64,000 nucleotides of DNA, taken from assembly GCF_003945595.2 (NCBI RefSeq), contig NW_024104376.1:1054001-1118000 (forward strand), written 5' to 3'. Source of the DNA: Pipra filicauda (taxonomy: Eukaryota > Chordata > Aves > Passeriformes > Pipridae). Below the pieces are notes generated by a model that saw nothing but the letters and a program-made list of their open reading frames with translations, was not told the origin of the DNA and ran no database searches. Shown in pieces: positions 25,363 through 37,310 of the stretch. Made by a program: the position numbers and the translations under genes. Each line of letters begins with the position of its first letter. The first letter of the stretch is position 1.

Positions 25363-28004
25363 CCTGCCCTGGGCAGCCTGCACTGAGCCACCCCCCAGGC
25401 AGCTGAATAGCAGCAGTAGCAGCCTGACAGAGCCAGTGAAACACTTTAAAGCCAGACACATACGTTATTAACGTGAGCTGCAGAGCCCTACCAATAACTC
25501 TGAATTTGAGCCACGACACCATAAATGCAGAACATAGAGTAGTAACGAGCCAGATGGAGCAAACAACCAAGGCCTCTTCAGGAGGCCATGTCCCGAGGCA
25601 TGTTAAGGTGAACCTCTGGGCTTGTCTAGTATGTGGGAAAGAGCCACTTTTTGGAGGTTTCTTTGTCTCTGGTGCAGGTTGGATGTGCAGCTGCAGCCTG
25701 GCAGCCTTACTCTTCTCTAGAGCAGCTGGTAAGTTGTGCTCCTATTGTTCTGTCCAAGCTGAGGGTGTTTCCCCACATGGGGGTGGCCTTTTTGGGTTAT
25801 ATGATGCAGAATCAGGGACAGAAGCACAGTCTGTGCCAATGGAATGTGGAAGTCAGAGGAATGTGTGTGATTTGCAAGTCTCAGGTGGAAGATATGATCA
25901 GGTGGGGACAATTCCTCCATCTCAGGAAAATTTGTGAGATTTTTGACAATTTTTCTCATACTGTGACATAATGCAAAAAATTCTGACTACTTCTTTGTTG
26001 CAAAGGGACAACAAAATAGAAGTTTGTGACAATCTCCATGGTTTATTTAAATGCCTTTGGAATATGTAGTTTCAAATTTTATCTGACTGTTATTTGTCTA
26101 ATTATGTTCCATTTTAAGTTTTGCAAATATCATTTGAAGCTAAAAATTGGGGTTATAATTTGGCTGTGGAAATGAAAATCAAAGGGCTTTTTAAATAAAT
26201 AAAAGAATTAAAGTAATTAAACCATTTTAATGGCCTCCTCCCCAAAATGTTTTAAACTGACAATTTGTTGATTTTTAGTAAAAAAATACTTCATATAAAA
26301 AGTTCCAAACAGATTGGATACCCTTTTATTTAACCTTAGTCCCTTCAGGACCTCCCCCATGATGCAGAAATTATTGTGCCTATTTTCCTGCAAAAGTTAA
26401 AGCACTCGTGGAGGTCCTTTGGAAAACAGAAATGAGATATCTACTATTTGTGAGTTGGAAAATAAAACTGATAACAAATAATAGAAAATTGCCTCTTAGA
26501 AAACACAAACGCTGTAAAAAGAGCTATGCCTCTTAAGGACAAAAAATATTTCCTGTTTCAAAATTAGAGGAACTCAAATAAAATGCAAGCAAAATATAAA
26601 CATTTGAAACACTTTCTGCTTGTCTTAATTAATTTTTTTTTAAAATCAAAAGCTAGCCAAAGTGTTTTTGAGATACAACACACACAAACACCCCAACAGT
26701 CCAAGATTTAGTGAAAGCAGAAAACCTCATTTTTTTCAGCATCTTGTCTGGTTAATGGCCTACTTAATAAATCTCTTCTCAAGTTTAGTTAGATTGAAAA
26801 TTTATCTAACAGAGAAATACACACGTATAGATTCAGGAGGCTTAACACCACTTCTGGCCATCTTATGTGCTCTTGGGACTCAGGGTCCAGCATGTAGTGA
26901 AAACTCATCCCTGCTTCAGTGTGACAGATCCTACTGCTACCACAGAAAACAGTCAATTCATTTCAGGTGCTGGGGCAAAGCTAGAAAAATTCTGAATACT
27001 CACAATCAGGGCAAGACCTTTGAAAGAGTTCAGCTACCTGGAGCTCTTACTGGGAGAATCTGGCCATAATTACGAACAAACAACAAAACATGCAGGGTAA
27101 GCCCAGATTCTCAGAAATTTATTGAGCTTCCTAAATGCAAGTGAAGTGCACTGACAGGCAGCTGCCAGTGAGTGAGCAAAGCTCTGCTACTGTAAGGGTG
27201 TGCTTGCTCCTGGCTGTGCTGGAGGACCACAGTGCTGGCCGCCAGCCTGTCTACTCCTGTCTCGTGATCACCAGGCAAAGTGTGAGGCTGCAAGGGAGTC
27301 TCCCTGTCTCAGCCGATGAACCACCTGAAGAGAGCCCGGGTATTTCAGTCACTTGTGATCATTTCTCCATTCCCAGGGAAATTGTTTTGGAAAACTCAGT
27401 CACGATCCTAAAAGTTGAGGTATGCTGAAAATCCTGGCCAGAGGGAGGAAGAAACCCTATGTTTCTATTCACTGCTTGTTTTGAAAGGACTCGGTCCAAA
27501 ACACAAAGAAAACCAAAGAGTGATTCCCATTGACTTAGCAGGCTTTGAGTGAAACCCAAAGTGGTTAGTATTAAACTCCTCGGGAGCATGTGCCAGTGAA
27601 GCTGGTGAAGAGTTCTCAGGCAACACGCTCCTTTTTCCACAGCTATCCCATGTCTGAATGCCTGTTTGCTTCTTCAGCCCTCCTGCACTTCCTATGCATC
27701 CTGTATGGCTGTGGATGGCGCAGGCATGTGAGAGTCAGACCCACTCCTTTCTGGGTCCTTGCTGATAGATTTGTTCCTTTCTTGCTCCAGTTTCCCCACT
27801 GGGAGATTCCCACACTGAGGGTTAAACACTCCTCTGAGGACCCTTCTTGAGAGACACAATACTGTTTTTTGGCAGAACGCTTCTCTGCTAGTCTTTTCCA
27901 GACCCATCCTCTCCCCATAGCAACTCTGGGTAACAGCTGAGATGCATTACACTCATTTTCCATTCTTCTGGCACTTGATTATAAATGTAGCTGCCAGCAG
28001 GTAA
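25363..28004. other. Gene-free stretch; AT-rich, homeobox-motif-dense part at 26041-26340
   Basis: A 154-codon plus-strand frame (25473-25937) has scattered Cys and Gly but no recognisable domain and overlaps another long frame at 25633-25971, so I treat both as chance. Positions 26041-26340 are AT-rich with several TAAT/ATTA cores and little simple repetition. This resembles the composition of vertebrate conserved non-coding elements, but conservation cannot be judged here. Confidence 0.45.
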
Positions 28005-28096
28005 ATTTAAGATGAATAAAAGGGAGGCCTTCACACAGCTGGTAGCCAGCCTGCATAGTTTGCTACCACAGGAGGCCACAGAATTGAAGAAATAAA
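28005..28096 (+). mobile_element. Ancient CR1/L3-like LINE fragment
   Basis: The block reads like the C-terminal ORF2 segment of old amniote CR1 elements: a run like aataaaagggaggccttcac, then cagcctgcatagtttgctac, then cacaggaggccacag. The order matches the family. No 3' terminal octamer or UTR is present. The copy is far more decayed than the avian CR1 tails elsewhere in the window. Confidence 0.45.
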
Positions 28097-31091
28097 GTCT
28101 GAAATGGGTTGAAATTGGAGTTGCTTGTGGGAACCTTATCCCACTTTTCACGTGGGTTTGGTGGGCAAAGGAAGAGATCCAAGGACTTCAGTTCTCACTC
28201 TGCATAGGACTAAGCTGTGGTGTTGTTACATGTTTCCTAACAAGAATTTTGTTCAAAATGATTTTTAGCTTCAAAGAGTGGATTTGTGCAAACTACCTCT
28301 ACCATGTGGGAGGTGTTTAATCTGCCTTAAGCCTTCGAAAGGGACATAATTTTGAATACAAATAGCTGGTGGCAGCACTCTCTATAATGTATGCTCCTTG
28401 TTGCTGTTTAAGGAGTGCTTGGGAATCCAAAAAGACTATATTCTTCCTCATCTTGGTGATCTAAAAGTGCTGGTCCATGACTTTATGATGCTTCAGTCAA
28501 AGTCCCTTCTGGACTTTCCAAGTTCCTGCTCTGAGGAAAGGAACTCTGATGCCAATGAAAACATTCATTTGATCCTTCTTGCCATTTCAAAGTTTCGTGA
28601 AGATGTTTTTTCTTCCTATTCGTTTAAGTCCCTCAACAAAGGGATATGATCATTTGAGCAGAGTGGTTTCCTGCCAGCAGAGAAAGCAACATGGGCATTA
28701 AACATTCAGCCTAAAACAGATGTCTGTGGGGAAACCCTCCCTTTCAGATCCTCCTTGTAGCAGTGGTATCTTCTTGCTGTCTGAGCAAAACCACGAAAGG
28801 AAGGTCTGATCATTTTTACATAAATTTTCCTTAGAAAACTCTTTTACTTCCCAGGTACCTCTTTATGCCTGACACTATTAATAATTTTCAAAATTTCAGA
28901 AAGCTCTTAAAAATCAACCAGAAGTGTGAAGAAACTTTCCCTGGGTATGTTTTACTGCCTTCTCAGAAATGGCTGACATTGCACTTACTGCAAGTGACAA
29001 TTTGGTATAAGGTTTCTTTCCTCAGCATGAAATACAATAGGAGCTCCTCCCACTTCCACAGAATTACATGTACCAGCACTTTACACACCAGCAGTCCTCA
29101 AAGACCTGGATCCCCTCACCCACCACATGTTTTCTGCCTCATTCCTCCCATTTCCACCCCATTTTGCTCAATGAGACACCTGCATCTGCTCAGGCAGCCT
29201 TGCTGTGAGAAATGGTGATGCCATATGTAAGAATATTATCATACTACCACTTACCCATATGCATATATATGACTATATACCTATTTCTGTATGACTTATC
29301 TTTTTTCCTCTGTCTCTCTCTTTCTGTATGTTTCTACCGTATCACATAATGCTTGAAGAGAACCAGAACTCTCTGCAACACTGCCACCAATTTTTTAATA
29401 AAAAATAAATTTTCTCCCAAAATGTTGCTTGACAACAATTTTGGATCTTTCCTGTCATAGGCTGTCATGACAAACCCATTGTTTTCACAGAAAGCTGTTT
29501 CCTTCCTGGTGCTACAGACCAGTTCTAGTCAGCATTTGCTACTAGTTGTAACAGAGAGATGCAAAATACAATTACTAACTCCCTCCAGAGGAGCAAACAA
29601 CTCTGACTTGGACAATGACAGATTGCTGGAAGCTAGATCTGCTTTCAGGGTCTCCCTCTGTTAGTCTCAGACCTAAGAGAGATTTTTTGACAGGGTAGCA
29701 AGCCTACAGGTGGGAAGTAGGCTGAATATCTGTGCAATTCAGCGACCCCCTCTCATCTCTGCATCACAGTGACCTTGCAAGCACAGCGTGGCAGAGGCTT
29801 TCTTTTCAACCTCTCCCTGCTCATGAGGTCAGGCCCAAATTCGTTGCACATACTGCAGATTGTTAGGTCCTGTACTTTAAATTATGACTTTCACCATTCT
29901 CCTCCTTCAGTTCCTGGTGAGGTGGCCTGACTGGGAAATTAGGAATTCACTCAGGGTGACTTTGACTCCAACAATGCTTGTGTTTCACTGGCCATGTGAG
30001 GACCCTAAAATGGCTGGGTTTACATAGGTATTTCAGTGAGGTATTTACAGTGAGGAGGAGGAACATGGGGCTTGGACCCTGTAGTATTTCCCTACCTGTC
30101 AACATGGTCGTGAAGTTAAATATACTAGAGGACTCAAAACATTCAGCTGTCTCTTTGTTAGGGGTCTTACAAGTAATTTTATATATGATCTGTACATACC
30201 ATAACAGAAGAAAGCTAATCAGTATATATTTAAATTATATTATTTTATTACTTATGTAAACTACCATGGCTGATCCTCCCCCTTAATACCTATCCCTATA
30301 TCTAAGTTTTAAAAGGAGTTACTTTTTGATAGCTAAAAGAGAGGTTATGAAATTCTGCAGAGAAACAGCTATTCAGTAGAAGATTCTGTCACGTTAATGA
30401 CCTACATTTTGAAATCAGTAATGATTTTGCAGAGTTGAGTAGCCCACTAGGGACATTTCTAAAAAGGTTATCTCATATGAAAATGGGGTGTGTCACATTT
30501 GGAGAAGTTGTCTCACAAAAATTTTAGTTAGAGATAGATTTTTCCTTTGAGACAGAGCTGGAGTTTGAGAGAGATTATTTATCTAGGCTACAATTTTCAT
30601 ATTTTCAGATTCAGGATGTATACATTACTACAAATCAAGAAAAGATCAGGACACACACTTTTATTCCGGTTCCTATTTTCTACTTTATATAGTGATTGCT
30701 TTACCACATCTGGGCAATCAGGGGACAAAACCCCACAGAAGTCCAGCAGAAAGACAGAGATGTGATCATATCCTGAACAGTAGGCTAGAAGACTTAGCCT
30801 GAGAAGAGTTTACTAAAATATCCTCAGCCATCAGCAATTTCACTGAGAGATGCAGTTTTGGGGTTCCTGGAATTATTCATGAATTCAGCAAGAGAACATG
30901 GGGGGGGGGGGGAAGTGTAGTGTTTTGTAATAGTATCTTCTTAGTGAAGTGCTGCAACTTTTAGCTCTTTTATGGAGATCCTGGAATACTCAAAGAAAAG
31001 CTTTAGTGTTCAAATACATACATTATATCTCAAAAAAACCCTGGCCAGCAAGGAAGAGCACTAACTTCCTTGCAAGGAGCCTGTTTGAATT
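28097..31091. other. Gene-free AT-rich stretch
   Basis: Nothing is recognised apart from the G homopolymer at 30900. A pyrimidine-rich region at 29090-29170 gives a 117-codon frame (28865-29218) without domain features. Confidence 0.5.
30900..30912 (+). repeat. 13-base G homopolymer
   Basis: Thirteen consecutive G bases lie in otherwise AT-rich DNA. Such tracts are length-unstable and prone to sequencing and assembly error, so the exact count should not be trusted. Confidence 0.85.
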
Positions 31092-31207
31092 CATAGAATG
31101 GGTTGAAAAGGACCTTAAAGAGCATTCACTTCCAAACCCCCTGCCATGGTCAGAGTCACCTTCCACTAGACTAGGTCGTTGAGAGCTCCAGCCAGGCCTT
31201 GAACACC
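31092..31207 (-). mobile_element. CR1 LINE 3' end, short
   Basis: The plus strand starts tcatagaatgggttgaaaag and continues aaggaccttaaagagcattc, ccccctgccatggtcagagt, caccttccactagactaggt and ggccttgaacacctccaagg. This is the complement of the CR1 3' UTR, so the element is on the minus strand. Only about 115 bp remain. Confidence 0.88.
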
Positions 31208-33621
31208 TCCAAGGTCGTTACAGCTAAAGACATTTAATGCTTGTGGTGGTAAATGTGTGATCCCAGGTTCACTCAGAACTTCTCATTTTTCACATCCTTT
31301 CCCATAATAATGTATTATATACCAAGGACACCAGAAGGCATGAAGTGTAGGAAACAATAAATTTCTATTGTTGACACAATTGTCTTCCACAAATTAAACC
31401 AGACATTTGCTGACAAGCCTGCCACAAACAATATTCAGCAACTGTGACTCTTATTATTAAGGTTAGGAATATGTCTAGCTAACATCAATTGTACCCACTA
31501 AGACGAGAAAGCCTGTCTAGCTAACATCAGTTGATTTTATTAAGATGAAGAAGCCTGTCTAGCTAACATTTCCTCAGGCAACCAATCAGGAAATGTGCTC
31601 TTTCAATAAAGTTTTTGTAAATGCCTCTGGACTGCTGAGTATCTATTTATGAGTGAAAGCATCAGGACATTGCCTCTCTAATGAATGTTACTTGGACAAA
31701 TTACTTGTTTAAGTGATGCTGCTTCCAAGTTCACAGTATCATCGGTGATCCTCCAAGCTTATGGGAGTAAGAGAAACAATAAGAGAAGCATTGATAACTT
31801 TTGCCATGTAAGTGTGAAATATATGTCTGATACTGGACTGGTTACCCCCTATCTTTTATATCAACAAGCAAGTCAGGGTCCATTTGCCTTGGAAAGACCG
31901 GCCAGAACTCTCACTCAAGCCTGTGTATTCTCTCAGCTAGTTGATGCACATGGTTCCACTGACAGCTCTCTGGAGGAGGTGGCAGGAGGTGCTTTTACTC
32001 TGTCCTTTGGCATCTTTTTGTTCACAGTGGGATGTGTGCAGTGACACTGGCCAATACTACTTACCTTTCCTCCTCTCTTAACCCCTATATGCCTGTTATC
32101 AGGGCAGAGTGTTTTACTTCATTTCTTGAAGAAAATGAAGTTAGTATGAAGTTATCGGTCTTTCTCCTTGTTCCCTTTCATGAAAAATAACATCATGTTA
32201 GTCCTCTGGAGTCTGTATCCAGCATCATTAAATAATAGCAATAAAAGCTTCAGGAGTATCCTTCAATCATCTCAGAAACCAGTGGCTGTAGTTGTTATAC
32301 CCAGCTATATCAGAATTCTGCTATAGCAGAATTTCTTTTTTGTGTATAAGAAATTCTAATTTTGTGCTCAGGAAAAAAATCTGGTGTTGTACAGAATATG
32401 GTGTTATCTTTCTTGTTTCAGTTTTTATACTTTCTTCTTTTTACTGAGATTCTCTTTGATGAGGACAGTCTGTGGTTCAGCTTTTTCCTCCAGCTGACTT
32501 GTCTTGGAACAGTGTTATATGTTTTTTCCCCTCAATTCTCGTCTATTTCAAAATGGTCTTCAAAGGAAGATTAATAAAGAAAGAGAAATTGTGAATTCCA
32601 GATGTTGCACTATCTTTTTGTATTTGTTCTCAGCCCCCTAAATGTCCCTGCAGGTCTCCTTTACTTTTGGGTGAAAACCAGTAATGGCATGCCCAAGACA
32701 CGTGTACCTCCAAGCACATCTCTCAGGCTGGCCTGTACAATGGACTGTACAAGCTGAAGTACCTGGGATATGTGGAAACAGAGGTCAAACAGTGAATCCT
32801 TCCACAAGTCTTTCAACTGTGATAGAGACACAATACACTTAACCCCCACAGTAGGTTTCAGAGACCCTGTAGTATCCCCTCCATTACCTGTGTAAGTCCT
32901 GTTCTCTTGGTACTATACCTACAAGTCTGCACTTTGCAAGTGGTGTTTTTGGCAAAGTGTCTGGCTGAGGGAAGTACCAGGAACATCTGAAATAATATAT
33001 ATTTATATAAAAAAAAAGTAAGCAGGAAAAGCAGAAAACTTAGGAATAGAATAACAGCAGGAAACACAAGGTTTAGGGACTGTTGACAGTTCTCGTTACT
33101 GGCTACGGCCGGTTAAAACCAGAGAAGCCCAGGCCAGACTTCTATCCTAAAAATGAACCAGAAAGAAAATGGCACAAGTGAACCCACCATCCTTCCATGG
33201 ATCAGGCATTCGCACGCTATACTTCTCAGGAGAAAAACTAGTGAAGAATCCCTGTGGTCTGTATCACTCAGAACTTTCCCTTTCTCCAGTCCTCTCTGAT
33301 CCCTTGGAGCTGGGACCCTATTTAAATCCTTCAGCTGGTATTCCTGCTCTTTGGCTGGTTCCCAGCTTTTGTGTGCTGTTGTCACATAACACGCCAGCTG
33401 CTTCCCCAAGTCCTTTTGGGGACCATATGTGGTTGTATTTAGCAGGGAGGGTATGGAATGCCAGTCAGGCTTGCAGAGACCCCAGTGGGAACCAGTCTCA
33501 GCTCATTATGCATAGGAAAACTAAGCAACTAGAAGGCTGCTTCAAGGACACTGGGCTGGGGTTCAGGAAGAAACAAGGCCAGGAGTGAAAAAGGAGGAGA
33601 GGGAGCAATAAATATATTTTC
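31208..33621. other. Gene-free stretch with LTR-like signals at 31369-31669
   Basis: Apart from the 42-bp repeat there is no recognised element. A TG at 31369 and CA at 31669 would bound a roughly 300-bp LTR-like interval holding the repeat, CCAAT and AATAAA, but the flanks (TCTAT and TTGCC) are not a target duplication. Open frames in 31685-32044 and 33169-33588 have no domain features. Confidence 0.4.
31446..31570 (+). repeat. 42-bp tandem repeat, about 2.5-3 copies
   Basis: The core gtctagctaacatca recurs at 31473, 31515 and 31557, exactly 42 bp apart. The second copy ends taagatgaagaagcct and the first ends taagacgagaaagcct, and a more diverged partial copy precedes 31473. The repeat is followed by CCAAT (31582-31586) and AATAAA (31605-31610). 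The arrangement resembles U3 enhancer repeats of an LTR but no LTR ends are certain. Confidence 0.75.
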
Positions 33622-33790
33622 CTGGTGCTGATGTCAGGCTCACCAGCCTATTCTTTTCACACCACTCCCTTTTTTCCATGCAGGCACAATATTAGCTGTC
33701 TTCCCTGGTATTCCAAAATTAACATCTGCATGGCAGAGACCACTTTAGTCAGCTCTCATGGTACCCTGGGGTGATTGCTATTTGAGCTTT
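33622..33790 (-). mobile_element. Ancient CR1/L3-like LINE fragment (RT region)
   Basis: On the plus strand, gctgatgtcaggctcaccag, then gcacaatattagctgtcttc, then ggtaccctggggtg are in the order and spacing of the reverse complement of CR1/L3-type ORF2 just upstream of the reverse-transcriptase core. It is heavily diverged. Related sequence may continue to about 34400, but I cannot see it with confidence. Confidence 0.45.
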
Positions 33791-36357
33791 TGCTTTAAAA
33801 TATTTATCTCTAGAAAATGCTACCTAATGTTGTCTTCAGCTATTAATAGCCTGGAAAATCTGTCATTTTTCTACTCATCTTGTGCTTTCTAGGTACAGCA
33901 CAGATATTTACTGAACTTGTCTTGTCTGCAGCAGTATTGATAAGTTTACCATCTTTGTGTAGTACTAGGCTTACGTCATCTTATGAATTTGTTTTATTAC
34001 CAATAAATTTAGTATTCTTATTGTGTTAATCCTACCAGCCATAGTTTTCTCTGTAATAGCTTAAGCTATGTGTAGGAGTGTACCTTCAAATGTATAAATT
34101 ATATTTTCCCTTTCACTTGTTGAATATTGCTTTATAACACTGATGTGAATTTCCCACCAGATTTTAATTGATACCCCCCTTTATCTTGATTGTGGAACTG
34201 TACCACTTTGGCCATTCACAAAGGCTTTCCATCAAAAAATTTCAGTTCATTTTTGACTGGCTACATTTACCTTCCCCATCCACTCCTCTCTCAAGCTTCA
34301 TCTCTTTGGTCTTTATAAATCTATCCATTATATATTGAGACTACTTTTTTTTCTACCTGGACTGATTATACTCTCTTTGGTAAACATTGGTCCTGCAGCA
34401 GCCATCAACTTCTTGATCCATGGTATGTCTTTATCCATTATCATGAGAACTAGTTGTGAGATAGTCCCTGAATTTTGGATGTTTATCACAAATAATTAAC
34501 AACAAAATATTAATTGAACAAGTAAACCACTTTCTGTGGCTTTGTTTATTTACTTTAGAAGACATTATGGCCTACAAGGGAATAAGTTTACTTCTGGGTG
34601 TATGAACTGAAAAGCCAGAATTGATCCATCTGATCAGTTATTCACAAATGAATTTTAAAGGTGCCATTCAGATCACAGCTGTCTCTTACAGAGGCCCTTT
34701 CCTGCAATGATTTTGCTGAGCTCTTGGTACTAAAGCACTTATAAATCAGGCTTCTAGCCCAGACCTACATGTATTGGAGATGCAGACAGCAGCAAGTGAC
34801 CTTACTGTGAGCCAAAGAGCTGCTGCAAGGGCTGATGAATATTTAATGCAGAAACACAACTGAAATGTTTTTACAGCAACAAGCACAGCTACTGGTTGGG
34901 AATTCCCCCTTTGCCCAAGTGTGGTATTTTATTTCCTACCATGTTTGTAGCTTTAAGATGCTTTTGCCATTAGGCCTTCTGCTTTTAAGATTACAGTAGC
35001 AATGATAGATAGATGCAGTTTCAGGCCTGCAAAAAGACTGCTAAGCCTGCTTCAGGGACTAATGCAGATAAATGGCATCCTTTCTAGGCAGACTTTATGG
35101 TCCAAAACCAGACACACAGGACATTCCCAGGTCACTTACATTTTATTGCTTCAGTTGAGATAATTCACATGATCTGTCTCTTTTATTCATCCTCCCATCC
35201 TAGAAACCACCTGTGTTCTTCATCTTCTGTTTCAAAGGCATTTACAATACAGCTAGTAGTAAGGTTTATTGAGAGAGAAGCCAGATAAGGGACAGATGTA
35301 CATTTAATTGAAAAGAAAAAGGCTGCCTGTTTGTTAGTAATAAATCAATGAATAACACAGCCACAAGCACATAACTCTGGTCCACCTACTCAGTGGTTAT
35401 AATAATAACTGATCATTTCCGTAGCCCTCCTGATTGTTCCATCTTCATGCTGAATAAGATCCTTAAGTTGTTTCACAAACAGAGAAGTGTGAGATACACA
35501 ATATTTAATTGCCCAAGCCCAAGGAGGCAGTACAGTCCACGATAAACCTGCACAGCACTTAGGGAGTAGGCTTCATCCAGCACATAATATAGTTGGCTGT
35601 CACTATGAAACAGTTAAAACTTGTTCTCTTGCCCTGACTTGTGAGAGTCTCTGTAGAGGCAGGTCTGTCAGTGTTGCTGCCTCTAGCACCTCAGGCTGTT
35701 AGTGTTGGATTGCTCCAGGGGATGCTGTTGGGCTGGATACCTGTGAGATGTCTTGGGACTTGCCAAATAACAGCTGAGAAAGATATGCTCTTGAGAGTGA
35801 GGGTGGGGGTGGCAAAGGTAAAATTTAGGGAATATTAAATATGAGAGGTAGGTTTTGCAGGAGACAGAAGCCTGGAAGAGGAAAAGCGTATTGTAAGAGG
35901 AGGGGATGTAAGATTGAAGTATTGGGTACGAGAGGAGATGGGGAATACAGTGGATCTCCTGTGATGGAAGGCAAGTAGGAGCTATAAGGTATGAGAAGCA
36001 TATGAGTGTCAGCCTATGTCAGATTATCTGCTCCCCACACATCTGAACTAAACTGCATGTGGTCTGACCACTTATTCGCAGTGGCTGCAACATCAACCCA
36101 GCGGCTGCTGAGACAAAGCTGCTGCCTGAGCCCGAACTGGACATGAAGGTTTGATGCCTCCCACTATTAGCAAAACAGTCAACTTCTACTCATCTGTGGT
36201 AAGTGCTTTAATTCCTCACAGCCCTCAATGTCCTGCCTGTACCATCTTTTCAGGCATGCTTATGAAACAAGGGTCACAGGGCTGGAGAAACACATCTATA
36301 CAGCATAGTCCAGGAAAGGGGAGTATGGGAACTATATAGTCAAGGAAGACTTCTGGG
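33791..36357. other. Gene-free AT-rich stretch
   Basis: I see no gene. Possible continuation of the ancient LINE lies at the left. Positions 35790-35960 are purine-rich (including a gtgagggtgggggtgg run) without a recognisable element. Confidence 0.5.
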
Positions 36358-36543
36358 TTTTTTTTGTTGTTTGTTTTTTGTTTCTTTGTTTGTTTGTTTG
36401 TTTTGTTTTTTTTTTTTGGTTTTGGGTTTTTTTGTTTTGGTTTTTTGTTTTTTTTCTTTTTTTTGTTTTGTTTTGTTTGTTTGTTTTTTTGTTTGTTTTT
36501 TGTTTGTTTGTTTTTTGTTTTGTTTGTTTGTTTGTTTGTTTTT
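36358..36543. repeat. (TTTG)n/(TTTTG)n low-complexity tract
   Basis: About 185 bases of T with single or paired G on the plus strand, mostly TTTG and TTTTG units. The Phe/Cys/Leu-rich open frames that cross it, and the Lys/Gln/Asn-rich one on the other strand, are translation artefacts of the repeat. Confidence 0.92.
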
Positions 36544-37146
36544 GGCAGAAAACCAGTATATTCATCCTAATAACTTGGAGAGAATCCAAGTGCCCTTCTC
36601 AGACATTCTGGTATGACCATGGGCAAACAATCTAGCATTTGTGGTCCAAGTTTAGCGAAGAACATGAGCCAGAATTGTTATAAAGCATATAGCAATGGGA
36701 AAAACATAAAATATTATACATGTACTTCAAATATGTCAGGAAAATTTTTTTTAAGAGAAACTGTTATAACTATTTTCCATGAATGCAGAACATCTAGGCA
36801 AGACTCTATTTGAACTTTTCGTGACTGGAAACAGCCTTCAGTTCAAGGCCCAAACTGTCATTTATTCTTTTCAGCTTAAAGCCAAAGTGTCCAACTCAGA
36901 AAAGCTTTTGCAGCATATCTTGATTGTGCTTTTCGCAGGTTGACAGAAAGGAGGCTCCTTGATCACTGAAAAGCTCCTGTTCTTTAGGGAAATGTTGCCC
37001 TTCCAGACTGAAGTAGGTTGCTATGAAATTCCAAAAGCTAAAGCCTTTGAGGACCTCAGACTAGAAAGAGTGATGAGAAAAGAGCACAGAGAAAGCTGGC
37101 AGAAATCAATTGCATGGTGAGTTGAAATTAGATATTTTTGTTTAAT

Positions 37147-37310
37147 GTAAAAAAAAAACACAAAAAAACCTCCACAATGAAAACAAACAAAACCCCCTTA
37201 ACAAAATAAGGAAAAAAAAAAACAACAAAAAAGCCCTCCAAACCAAAAATAATTTAAAAAACCCTCAACCTAACAAAAAACCTCCACAAAATATTTTTTC
37301 CCAAAAAACC
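37147..37310. repeat. A/C-rich low-complexity tract
   Basis: Runs of A separated by C pairs dominate for about 160 bases on the plus strand. The bias is opposite to that of the T/G-rich tract 600 bp upstream. Confidence 0.8.

Noticed and set aside
25473..25971. Overlapping plus-strand frames of 154 and 112 codons
   Set aside because: Two frames are open over the same DNA, with Cys/Gly-rich but featureless translations and no splice or family support. It is stop-poor sequence rather than a gene.
36358..36635. Phe/Cys/Leu-rich and Lys/Gln/Asn-rich open frames
   Set aside because: They are translations of the (TTTG)n simple repeat and its complement.
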